This document shows, piece after piece, positions 21,675 through 33,000 of a DNA stretch of 37,431 nt. The notes beneath the pieces were generated by a model. It was given only the letters and a program-made list of their open reading frames with translations. It was not told where the DNA came from and did no database searches. The number at the start of each line of letters is the position of its first letter. Positions within the stretch are counted from its first letter, which is position 1. Source of the stretch: Lingula anatina (taxonomy: Eukaryota; Brachiopoda; Lingulata; Lingulida; Lingulidae); the NCBI RefSeq assembly GCF_001039355.2, contig NW_019774670.1, forward strand, positions 136,561-173,991, in the 5' to 3' direction. The translations under genes were made by a program, and so were the position numbers.

Positions 21675-22778
21675 CTAAGGAATCGGTGTGATGGAATAAA
21701 GCGTCATATCTGTGCTATCGTTTTCTTGACCGTCACTGGACGGTGATGGTCGGCTGGGCGACGCCTGACTCAACTTGGCCACCGGAGGAGACGTAGCCTC
21801 GTCTTGGCGTTTGGGACAAATCTTCCGCATCATTGCGGTAAACTCCCTCCTCATCAGGGGCGCTCCTAGGATGTATATAAAGAAGTTACAAGCATGGTCG
21901 ATGCCGCTGAGAAGCTTGCAGATATTTGAAACTGCGATCAGTTTTGGGCCGTTGCCATAGAGATGCGTAAGCAGCAGCATTATCAGATAAGGTAGCTCTA
22001 GAATTACGAAGACAAGTCCAGTAGCCGTGAGGGTTACTGTGAGTTTCCTTTCATAATCCGTGGTTCTGTGGGAGACTTTCATAGAACTGGACGCTAACGT
22101 CGACTTGGCTCTGCTTCGAAAGAAAAACACAATGGTGACAAAGTTGAGCACGAGGACGAAAACCACAGGTGGCAATTCGAAGATGAGTCGGAAGATATTA
22201 AACAGCAAATTTCCTAAAGTGTCTTCATTTCTAGTCCAGCATATCCAAGTGTCGTCAACTCCGTGAATCTGTGTAACGAAAACAAAGTTGATGGAGACAC
22301 AAGACGCCATTGTTAGGGCGAAAAAACAGACGACCGCGCGCGCCTTGGGCACCGTACATAACGACTTCGCTTTGAAAGGGAAGGTCACCATAATCATTCT
22401 CTCCAAAGACACGCAGAATATCATCCAATGCGACAAACCCGTCGAAAAATAGCCAATAAAGTTCATTGTTTTACAGTACATGTCGTAGTTATAATGCTGT
22501 GGTAGGATCCCGGACCACTCAAGGTACCAACGGAAAATGTCCAAACAGTACAGCAGGTCTCCAATGGCTAACCCGGTCAGGTAGACTGAGACAGACAAGT
22601 CTTTCACAGCAGCTCTGTTCAGAATGATCAGGTTCAAGATATTTCCAACGAGGCCTATGAAAGACGTCGGTACCATTGCCACGCGCGCAAAGGCAAGCAG
22701 CTGGGCATAAAGTTCCTCCGCCTCCTCTGACGTATTTGTCTGGTTAGAAAACACCGATCCCGAGAAGTTCAACGCCAT
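21675..22778 (-). CDS. Class-A (rhodopsin-like) G-protein-coupled receptor, copy B
   Basis: Intronless, 367 residues from M-A-L-N-F, the position matching the copy A start. Here an upstream ATG (22862, M-K-G-V-G) is also in frame and would add 28 residues; it is not usable in copy A, so the shorter start is preferred. From the shared F-S-N-Q-T through the seven helices to M-R-K-I-C the protein equals copy A. Differences cluster in the first dozen residues (extra F-S-G, one sequon altered) and in the cytoplasmic tail (for example T-K-R-Q-A-E versus P-K-R-Q-D-E). Same E-R-M and N-F-F-I-Y motifs. Either a recent paralogue or the second allele. Confidence 0.9.
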   Translation of the reverse strand: MALNFSGSVFSNQTNTSEEAEELYAQLLAFARVAMVPTSFIGLVGNILNLIILNRAAVKDLSVSVYLTGLAIGDLLYCLDIFRWYLEWSGILPQHYNYDMYCKTMNFIGYFSTGLSHWMIFCVSLERMIMVTFPFKAKSLCTVPKARAVVCFFALTMASCVSINFVFVTQIHGVDDTWICWTRNEDTLGNLLFNIFRLIFELPPVVFVLVLNFVTIVFFFRSRAKSTLASSSMKVSHRTTDYERKLTVTLTATGLVFVILELPYLIMLLLTHLYGNGPKLIAVSNICKLLSGIDHACNFFIYILGAPLMRREFTAMMRKICPKRQDEATSPPVAKLSQASPSRPSPSSDGQENDSTDMTLYSITPIP

Positions 22779-24292
22779 TATTCCCACGGTTTTATCTTCC
22801 TCTCTGTTTTCTCTCAAGTGACCGAAATTCTTTATGTCTTTTTTTTCTCCAACACCTTTCACTAATACTCGATTTGTCCAACAGTCGCCTAGTTTTCGTC
22901 TACCTTACAATCCAGAACTGACGAAACCCGGCAGGATACCTGACTCGTAGATTTGACTAATCGCACCTTATACCACGGAGCTGTTCTTTTAGTCATCAAC
23001 TGAAGACTGAAAATGAGATATCTGATAATTCCCAAATGATAACAACGCGTTCTCTTCTTTCTCTCCCAGGGACGTTCGTACAAGTCGAATCTATTCACGC
23101 TGTTTGAGAAAGCAAGTTTTGTACTCTTCCTCAAACCCACTACATTAATACATTATCTGATGCCTTTCTCCGCATCAATTGAGAACGTTTATCTTATGTC
23201 CTATTTGTATAATTGCTTCTTGCGCCAACAAGCTCAAATTTAGAACCCTGACATGTAGCTAGTCTGTGTTTTCCGCGTCAAAGTTTGTTTTTGTTTCCAA
23301 GAACTCACGTGTGGGTGTGCGGCTGTCGTGGCCTGTGGTATATCACCGCGTCACAGAACAGTTCCCATGGGAGCATCCAGGAACATTCTTAAAAGAATTC
23401 TAACGTCAACATCAGCGTTCCTCTAATTAGTCTAACACTAATTCATCCATCACATACAACGTGGTAAACCATAACTAAATAATTCCTTGCACGAACGGAT
23501 ACTGTTTCTGTAAACGATGTGTCATTCTTTGCCCTTTAAATGTTTACGGTGTCATCACCTACCCTTTCCTCGTGAACGACTGTGACATTCCTAGAACGCT
23601 GCTCTCTCTCGTCGTTCCTATATGAACATTACAAGGCTGTCATCAGTACAATTTCACTGTGCCCATTGCAAACGGCAAATCTTAATTTCCGTAGTTATTT
23701 TCAGGTACAATTTAAGGATACAGGACTTTCAATATGCTAAATGTACATTGCTGCACACGTGAGAAAACGTCCTTAATATGGACATTCGTGTGTACAAATT
23801 AATCTGAAGCTCGAGCTCGAAAACAGCTGACTTTATATATATATTAATTTAACTAATTTACTTTAAAAAAAAGAACCAATCCCTTTACAAGCCGCACGGA
23901 GTAATTATTTCATATACCTAAATGCATGCACGATCTACTGTAGTTATAAAATGTTTCGCCTGTGTTTTCATATGGTTTGCATACACGTACTTTCTCCCGT
24001 TATGCTGGCAAATATTCATAGAATCCCATAATCACAGACACCTAGTACATCGTGAAAACAGTCTACTTTGTTAAAATTACTAATACACAATTCCCCCCTT
24101 TGTGTCCTAACTGTGCCTTAAACCTGTATCTCATGTCAAGAACATACCAGATTGTCCTGTTACAAACAGCGTCTCTGCCGAGTTTAACATTAGTAATGCA
24201 GTGTGCGTTCATTTCAAGTGATCCGGAAACGCGTTCTTCCGAGATCACTGCTTATTGTGCATTTAGCTGATTGAATTTGTAATTGGTTTTTG
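22779..24292. other. GPCR upstream region, copy B
   Basis: Counterpart of 15428-17002 with the TA array shortened and small indels. No gene recognised. Confidence 0.45.
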
Positions 24293-25417
24293 TTTAGCGC
24301 GGCCTGATGCTTCAAAGCTAAATCAAGGGCGCTGGAAATGAGTTTACAATGCGGAAAGCAATGTACGTGTGGTACGTCAATGACTTTCACTTTATTATGC
24401 AGCAGTGACAACATCAGCATGAGATTTTGGAAAAGCGCCCCCCCCCCCCCCCCATGACATGTTTGGGGAGAAAAGGTTGCAAAGTGAGGTATTTTGCAAC
24501 TTAGTGAAGTGTTTGAGAGGAAAACATCGTGAATGCTATCAAAACTTAATATTTTGAAATATTAGCCTACCTGCCCTTTGCCTCTGAACCAATCCTCTAA
24601 AATATCCGTGAACAAATCGTTAACTTTTGATAAATATTATAAAACAATATCTTTCAAAAAAAAAAAAAAATGAAAAAAAAAAAAAGAAAAACGGTACAAA
24701 GGTCGTAATAGCAATGCTAGAAAAATCATCAATCTACTTGTGCCAACACTTATTTCGTTTTCAACTCGGTTGAAAAAAAAAAAAAAAAACACTCGTCTTT
24801 CAGAAAACTAAGTGTCTTGTGTGTCTATTTTGTAATTCCCATGACACGAAACAACCAGTCTTCCATTCTCCCTAAACAAATTTAGAGACGCTCCGCCAAC
24901 TCAGATTGTCATCCATGATTTATCAAAATAGAACGTAGGCATTATTTGCGGTGGTCATGTTCCAAATGCATCACTTTGGTATTTTCAGGAAGCGTCGCTT
25001 TCTACGCATGCTTTCACCACTTGCATAAAAGTCTTCAGTCCTAGCCTAAAATAACGATTTTTTTCCCCCGGAAGATATATCTCCTCTCCTAAGGTCAGTC
25101 ATTCACCAATCACTGAAGGGAAATTATTCTCAAATATTGCATGGGGGTCATCCTTTACCTCTATTGTTTGTTAGTTAACAGCGTAGCTTACTACTCCTGG
25201 GCGGGTTTTTATAACATTTTCTGAAGAGAACCAGAATGGGCCAGCTTAGAATCGACCAGGGCGTAGCTGCACTGACTTGAATTCGGAGTGTCTTTACAGT
25301 TGCATATTTTTGTCAGTGTACATTTTAACCAGAACACGCACTGCATGGGATGTAATGAATATCATTATATGCCATTAATGATCATGTGCCCACCTAAAAA
25401 ATTACGGGGCAGATTAA

Positions 25418-25644
25418 AGCCTAGATTACATTTACACGGGCGACGTGCGATGAAATTGTCCGTGCGATTTTTTTTTTATCGTAAGGAGCTACGGGCTACG
25501 CCGAGTATGTCTACATTACATGGCCTTAAATCCGAAAGATTCCATACGATTTCGCACAGCCACCGTCTACCTCCGCTCGATACGGGAATTGCAGGCAGTA
25601 TACGTGCACCGTACGGGCATTGCATTTCAAATGTAATCTAGGTT
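25418..25644. mobile_element. MITE-like element with terminal inverted repeats
   Basis: Left end AGCCTAGATTACATTT and right end (reverse complement) AACCTAGATTACATTT, flanked by TAA on both sides (25415-25417 and 25645-25647), the 3-bp target duplication known for PIF/Harbinger-type elements. 227 bp, no transposase. The open frame across it is incidental. Confidence 0.55.
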
Positions 25645-25737
25645 TAACTGATCACTGTAAAGATCCAGGTAGTCGTAAACGTCCTTATTTATTTGTCCCA
25701 TTAAAGACCAATAAAACTCTAAACAAGCTACAAGATC

Positions 25738-25743
25738 TTTATT
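25738..25743 (-). terminator. Candidate polyadenylation signal for bmb
   Basis: TTTATT on the + strand reads AATAAA on the - strand, about 1.2 kb past the bmb stop at 26920. It is the first such hexamer I found in that direction. Weak evidence without transcripts. Confidence 0.3.
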
Positions 25744-26919
25744 CAGTAAAATAAATAAAAGTAACAAATTGTTTAACATAAGTATACATATATGACTTGA
25801 ATAAACGCATCCAGTAAGATTTATAGTTAACATGATAGTGGTATCGATTCTGCTAAAAAGCGCCGCCGACCCACGAACAGAGAGATGACAACATGATATA
25901 ATACATGACAACTCAATGCATAAGGTGTGTAAGAGATACATCACAAGGAGGCACGGGGAGCGTGATACCACGAGTGATTAAAAAAAGGCCGAATGGATGT
26001 CTCATATATTTTTCTGCCTTGTGGTGTGCCGGGGAGACAGGAATTGAGGTCCGCTATGGCTGAAAAAACACGTAATATAAAACGGCATCTATTCCCTTCC
26101 TTCCTGACTTATTACACCGAGTTATCAATGTATGCGCAATGAATTTGACAATATGAAAACGGAGCAGCTTTTTGCAGTATTGCGGTTAATTGCTGAAAAC
26201 TGATTGGTGGAACAGCATCCACGGCGGTCAAAAATTGGCTTCGTTCTCTTACCTCTCTCTCGCAGTGCATGTCCACGTACGCACACATACACACGAGATT
26301 CTTTCACACAGGCAGGCATGCACTTAATCACTCACAAGCGCATAAACACGGAGATAATAACATGCTTATTGCACTAGAATATATTGCAGCCGATTAAATG
26401 AATTATGCATAAATAAGAACAAATATAAATGAATTAATAAAGGTCCGCTTCCAGGGAATACGCCCGTAGCACCAAGCAATGAAACAGATTCCACGTGTTC
26501 ACTCTTACCCACAAAGCACCTTAATATATCAAGAGAAAAGTGACCACAACGTTAGTCAGTTATCACATTCTCGTTTTAAAGTAAAATTATCAATTCCTTT
26601 CGGGGAAAATTAAAATCAGACTTCTATATTACTCTATTATTTCTGACCATCTTTCGGCACAAAGGTTTTTTTTCCACATTGGCCATCAGACGCTAATTCT
26701 CATGTCATAACTAAATAACAGAATATTTGGTAAAAATAAAATAAAAAATTTTAAGGCGTATTGCAATAATTCAACTGGAAAATAATACTCAGTCTATAGC
26801 ATTTCAACTTGACCAATCAACTTTCTGTTCATGACCTTCAAAACTGTCCTTCTCTTGAATATACGACCTCTTCCAGATTTGTATTCTAGTGTGTCAAAAA
26901 TCCTAGCAGTACCGTCCTG

Positions 26920-27052
26920 TTACTTGGCGCCATCTTTTGGTGAATGTCTGTGACAGAAGTCTTTACCATGAGTACACGCCAGCTTACAGGGTTGACCTGT
27001 CTTTGTGGTGCCCAGGCACAGAGGACGGGCTGGGGTGCTGGTGCCACTGATA
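26920..27052 (-). CDS. bmb: bmb last exon l with Cys/His motif
   Basis: Acceptor TTTCAG, ends at TAA (26922-26920). Frame G-I-S-G-T-S-T-P-A-R-P-L then a C-x9-C-x10-C-x2-H arrangement with the core G-T-T-K-T-G-Q-P-C and F-C-H-R-H, a probable small zinc-binding motif, then S-P-K-D-G-A-K. Confidence 0.85.
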
Positions 27053-30000
27053 CTGAAATGGAACCAATGTATAAGAATTATGTTTTATTGGTAATCATTT
27101 GTTTTACTGTACCCTAGGTTCTGAATTTCGGTATTGCCAGCTCGTTCTGGATGTCATATATGACCCGCATCGGCAATACCGACACTGTAAATCTAACACG
27201 TGAAAAGGTATAGAGAGCAAGCTGGCTTTATAGTGCCCCGACACTCAGGGTAGTTTTCTGTGGCTGTCATACAATGTATTCTACTCCACGACATTAGCAG
27301 CTAGTAAACTTGAAGGCAGGAAAGTAATATTGTTGTAAATTTGTTCCTTTATTGATCATTAGAACTACTTGGGTCTAGAACACTCTTAGGCTCTTTGTTC
27401 TAAACGATATCATACTAAAAAAAATTTTCAGCACAGATCTCTCATCAAATTTGCCAATATTTTAGCACAATCAAAACTACACTTTAAGTTTAGTAAAGAA
27501 AAGTACCCATCAGTCGCTTGCTAAGAATTTTTTTAGCACAAACGGACCTCGCATAAAGATAACCACAGCATTTTAATTTAATCAAAACTACAATATAGTG
27601 AACAAAATTACCCGTCAGTCACTTTTAATGGCGTCCTACTACGACTTCGTGAACGCCGTCGACGGCTTGTAGATCTCCCGTCCAAGGTGTCCAGTAGATG
27701 GCGCTTTACCTGACTCACTTCAAGCTGTAACGTGACGAGAAATATGAGCTATTTTCTAATAACGAATCTGCAAATAGACTCACTGTGATAATATCAGTTG
27801 ACCTCAAAAGATTATAAAGAGTCAACTTGATAAAATATGTTGATTTTATTCACAAATGTGCCAATGAAAATTGTCCAAGATAGCTCATTAAAACGCCATA
27901 TAGCGATAAAAAAGTCTGAGAATCCGTGCGAGGTGGAGCTATTACTTTTAAATGATACTGCTGAAAGTATATGCGAAACCATTACCACAGCAACTCTGAC
28001 AACATCAACCTACCAGTCTTGGCGTCTCAGCCGCAGTAAAGGAGGCTTCCTGGTCAGGCATGGGGGTGGCTGGAAGAACTGAGGGGGTGGCCGGGAGAAC
28101 TGAGGGGGTGGCCAAAAGGGGTGTAGTCCTCCTGGGGGTGGATGCCCTACTGGTTCTTGGGGTGTCCAACACACTAGATGTACTGGTGTTCAGGTAATGG
28201 TCTGGAAGATAATTGTAAAAATGTTTTTATCTGATTTTTTCCTCAACATGCTGATCTTGGCACTTATAAAATATCACTTTAATTTCTTTATGTAGTTTCC
28301 TTTATCTAGAACAAATTAAGTGGATCAATTTTTTATTTCTTTAGGTTTTAGCTGAGCATTTGACACACTGCTTAACTGGATTCTTGGCAGAATTCAAACA
28401 AATTGTCCAGTTTCAAAATGTGCAACAAGTGTGTAACAATCTGCTGCAACTCCCTAGTAACTAGCAATTTCAAATCTGGGGGGGGGGGGGGGGGTCTTTT
28501 TTTGGAGAAGTGAACATTCTTATAATACCCTTATTGGAACCATTTAGAAATGGTATAAACCCTAGACCAAATTTTTTTCACAATGAATCTTTTCAGACTT
28601 AGGGGGGAGGATGTTCTTTCAAACTGTCTTGTCTATGTACCTGTGCTGTATTTTTCAAACATGCATTCACGGTAAACAAATTCTAACTAGTAGAAAATTG
28701 CCAAAAAAACTCACCAACTCTGTGTTGTCTGTCCATTGCCCGAGAGGATCCATTTGTGAAACTGCTCTCTCTATCAGATGACAAGGCAGCAGGTCTGGAT
28801 GGAAGTGTCAATTAAATAAAACTAGTTTGCTGTGAAACTCCAAATTAAGTTTTTAATAATAACATTCATCTTTTGTCACTTTTGTCAGACCCTACATTGG
28901 CACGTATTGAAAAAAAAAATTGGATATATATCAACATCCAATAATCTTAGGCTAAAGGTAAAGATTTTATGTAAGAAATCAATTAATAAATAAAAAACAA
29001 TTTAATAAATTATAAAAATAAATTAATAAAATTAAAAACAAAATTACAAAATATTAATAATTATTACAAAAAAATAAAATAAATAAATAAATAATAATAA
29101 TAATAATAATAAAATAAAACTTACTTCTTGTGTTCTTGTGTAGTCTGACCCTGACACTGGACAGAGGAACAGTTTCCAGTACACTGACAAAGTCCAGACC
29201 TCCTTACGGTCCTCATATAACACACCCACTTACAGAACCAGTTCACTGAAATAGAAGAATAATTCTCTCATCTTGTAGTACAGTCCATTAATTATCATTA
29301 TTATCATTACCCTCATCATTACGAATGTTTAAAACTGATACCCATGACTGAATAATGTAGAACCTTTTTCGTCAGTATTCTCAAGCCATATTTAAAACTT
29401 TGATACCAAGTGTAGATCAGTCAGACATAATATTACGGTGGGAACTGGATTCCACATTTTTAGGAATTGGTAATTTTTATTTTCAACCAAAATACACTGT
29501 GTGCACACATACTCACGAAAAAGAAGTGTTTCAGAAATGTTAAGGACGCAAAACATATCATAATTCGTCCAAGCAAATGCAGGCTTATTTTAAGAGGAAC
29601 CAAATGACTTTCAAAAAGCTTTTATCAAACCATCAATCTTTTTTCTATAGTAAATTAGTAATTTTAAACCAACAACTCTTAAACTCTTCTTTTTATTTTT
29701 ATGAGTCTTATCTTATCTCTTTTTAACATGAGATGTTAAACCAATTTCTGTTTTATGTATGGCATTATAATACATTCAATGAACGAATGAACATCATTAT
29801 TAATTTATTATAAATTATATTATTATTATTATTATTATAATTATAAAGTGAGCACACTCACCACCTACAGTCAGCAGTATCAACAGTGTCATTGTGAAGA
29901 AATCCAGACTTTTCTTCTGCTTCACCTCTGACAGAGCATTCACAGGGACCAGAGTGAGGAGAACCCCCCTTGTGAACCCCGGGGTCTGGAGAAATGCCGC

Positions 30001-33000
30001 AGAGAGGGCAGCCAGGAGGAAATATACCACATGGAGGACACAGGTTACCATCAGATGAAGACTGTCCTCTGGAAATATAAAATGAAGATAATAATTAAAT
30101 AAATTAAAGAATATTAAATAATTAATTAATTAAGAAGCCGTATGTGATGTATGCAGAGGTGGTTGGAAGCTGTCTTCTTTCTAGAAGACGGTCATAACTT
30201 TTAAGTTTACATTGACGGGTATCTAATGTTTTCTGTTGGAAAATAGTCAAAAATGAAGGATGGTTCAACAAAGATAATTTGAAAGACAGTCAGAAAATAT
30301 ATCTATATATCTAAAATAAATCTGGATCCACTCCTGATATGCAAATAAGCTACTGAATATATCTGACAATATTTCCAGTAGCTTATACTGAAGTCTTACA
30401 AAATTGATGAATGAACAGTAAGTTGTTACCAGGTCTAACAAGAAATGAGAACTACAGACAGACAGATTATTATTATAATCATTATTATTATAATTATTAT
30501 TATGTGATTAAAGAAACTGTGATCTAGACAAGACTTCACCAGTTTCTCCTACTACAGATGACAACCATCCCAGCTGTTTGTCCAGTCCAGTCTTCATAGT
30601 GTCCACTTTGGTCAGAACATAGTTCATGGTGGCGTTGACCCTCCTCAGGTTGTCCAGGGTAGCCTCGTACTGCTTGACTGTCTCCTTCTGGAAGGTCAGG
30701 ACATGCTGACCACTGGCGTCTGAAATAATAAGTCCTTTATTGAATTTTTTTTCTTTTTCAAATGCAGAAGGCTTGGCATGACTAAGACACACACACACAA
30801 AATAAGTTTTTCTTTAATTTTCTTTGTATTTTTCAAATGCAGAAGGCTTGGCATGACTAAGACACACACACACAAAATAAGTTTTTCTTTAATTTTCTTT
30901 GTATTTTTCAAATGCAGAAGGCTTGGCATGACTAAGACACACACACACAAAATAAGTTTTTCTTTAATTTTCTTTGTATTTTTCAAATGCAGAAGGCTTG
31001 GCATGACTAAGACACACACACACAAAATAAGTTTTTCTTTAATTTTCTTTGTATTTTTCAAATGCAGAAGGCTTGGCATGACTAAGACACACACACACAA
31101 AATAAGTTTTTCTTTAATTTTCTTTGTATTTTTCAAATGCAGAAGGCTTGGCATGACTAAGACACACACACACAAAATAAGTTTTTCTTTAATTTTCTTT
31201 GTATTTTTCAAATGCAGAAGGCTTGGCATGACTAAGACACACACACACAAAATAAGTTTTTCTTTAATTTTCTTTGTATTTTTCAAATGCAGAAGGCTTG
31301 GCATGACTAAGACACACACACACAAAATAAGTTTTTCTTTAATTTTCTTTGTATTTTTCAAATGCAGAAGGCTTGGCATAACTCAGATATATTTGAGCAA
31401 GGCCATGTCAATATACATTTCAACACATTCTGAGAGGAAAGACTGGTCCAATGTCAAATTTGTTCAAAAGTTGTCCATATTAGCCTTTCTTTTAAATAAG
31501 ACCTTTCAGTCAACTTGCATTTTAACAACAAGGATGGACTTATCCCCCCCCCCCCCACACACACACACACAGATACCTTAAGACTTTAAAAACATTAAAA
31601 TCAGACAAAACTTACTGTTATCATCAAGCAAACAGAAAACATGTTAAAACAATTGAGCATCAAAGTCAAAATCATTACAAATTACATATTTAATATCACA
31701 TCTCTGTGGTTCAAAATTATAAGTACACCCTTTTAAGAGTCAAAAAAAATATTCAAAAATTTTATTACCAATTTTCTCCCAGACCTCCTCTGCCTTCTTC
31801 CTGATATCAGAGAGATCATCCAGCAGTTCAAGGTGGTTCCGCTTCTGTTCTCCTTCTTGACGGTTCAGTTGAGAGGTGGCCTCGTCTAAAGGAAAAAAAG
31901 GCTAAAAATCAGCAAAGACACACTTTTTTTCTTGAAAACTGAAGACAAGCAGTCTGCCATCGGTACTGTTTTCTTACAAAAATACCAGCAAACTTCAAAC
32001 TGGAGCAGTAAAAATGTGTACATTAGTTAGGTTTCTGGACACTGTCATAGGAACTGCCGCTTCGCCTAAATTTTAATATACAACATATTAATTAACATGA
32101 AATAAATAGATAATTTAGGAAAAATACAGAAAAATAATTTACCTAGCTTCATTTTTATTCTTTCCGTCATGTCAGCCAATTCTTTGTTGCCTGATGCAAT
32201 TAAGGACTTCTCCCTGGTCAGCTCCCGCAAGTTCCCCGCAATGTACATCTGCACATTCGCCTGGGCAGACTTCAGCATGTTCTGCCGTATCATTAATTCT
32301 TGCTGTCCTTCGTACATTTTCTTCAAGGTGTCGGTGGTGGCCTCACCAATCTTTTTCTGTCCTTCCTGGGGGACATAACAAAACATGTGGATAAGTGGAT
32401 TTAATAAATCAGAATTTACTGCCACAGTTAAAGAGTGAAGGACATACTGCGTCATTCATTACCTCGATCTTCAACAGTACCAAAAGCATTTTTTTGGCCA
32501 GAGTCACCAGGATTAAAGAATCAAAAGTAGAAACTGTAGCCAGTAGCTGAGGATATTTACAACATATAACTGACTTTGGTTCAGTTTAATAAATACTTGA
32601 AATTGTATCTAGAGTGTTCCCAGTGATAACATCACTAATGGTTACTAGAGCACTATTAAGGCTTCGTTCACATGCAATGTCTATTTTCTAAATTCTATTT
32701 TCTATTTTCGGTATGTCTTATGATCACGGTCTGTGCACTGAATATCCCGCCNAGAAACGAAATAGAATATATATCAACATCCAATAATCTTAGGCTAAAA
32801 TGTAAAGATTTTATTTAAAAAATCAAATAATAAATAAAAAAACAATTTCATAAAATTTAAAAAATAAATTAATAAAAATAAAAACAAAATTACAAAATAA
32901 TAATAAAAATTCCAAAAAAAAAAAAAAATAATAATAATAAATAAACAAAAATAAAATAAAATAAAATAAATAAATAAAACTTACTTCTTGTGTTCTTGTG

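Larger units (their letters stand above)
17218..24292. repeat. 7.1-kb direct repeat, copy B
   Basis: Same order and orientation as copy A (offset near 7341 at the left edge). Homology to the flank of copy A stops abruptly on the left, and after TTGAATTTGTAATTGG on the right. It may be a true tandem duplication or the other haplotype left unmerged. Confidence 0.92.
24293..26919. other. Intergenic interval and probable bmb 3' UTR
   Basis: No protein-coding signal. Contains a C16-type run (about 24437-24453), several A runs (about 24656-24685 and 24771-24789), a MITE-like element (25418-25644) and, towards 26919, the region downstream of the - strand bmb stop. Confidence 0.5.
28923..32751. repeat. 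Direct repeat of bmb exons c-g, block 1
   Basis: Matches 32763-35759 in the same order and orientation, introns included, starting near ATATATATCAACATCC and ending at GAATATCCCGCC. Longer than block 2 mainly through the minisatellite and an extra stretch around 31500-31760. Confidence 0.9.

Noticed and set aside
25288-25641. 117-codon open frame on the + strand
   Set aside because: Runs through the MITE-like element and has no protein-like features.
25627-25971. 114-codon open frame on the - strand
   Set aside because: Lies in the probable bmb 3' UTR, with no recognisable domain and no splice context.
30753-31381. CRISPR-like regular repeat
   Set aside because: Head-to-tail units with no unique spacers, in an animal intron.
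30696-31581. Long open frames on both strands with 25-residue repeats
   Set aside because: Produced by a 75-bp intronic minisatellite whose unit length is divisible by 3; frames exist equally on both strands and the second copy of the region lacks them.
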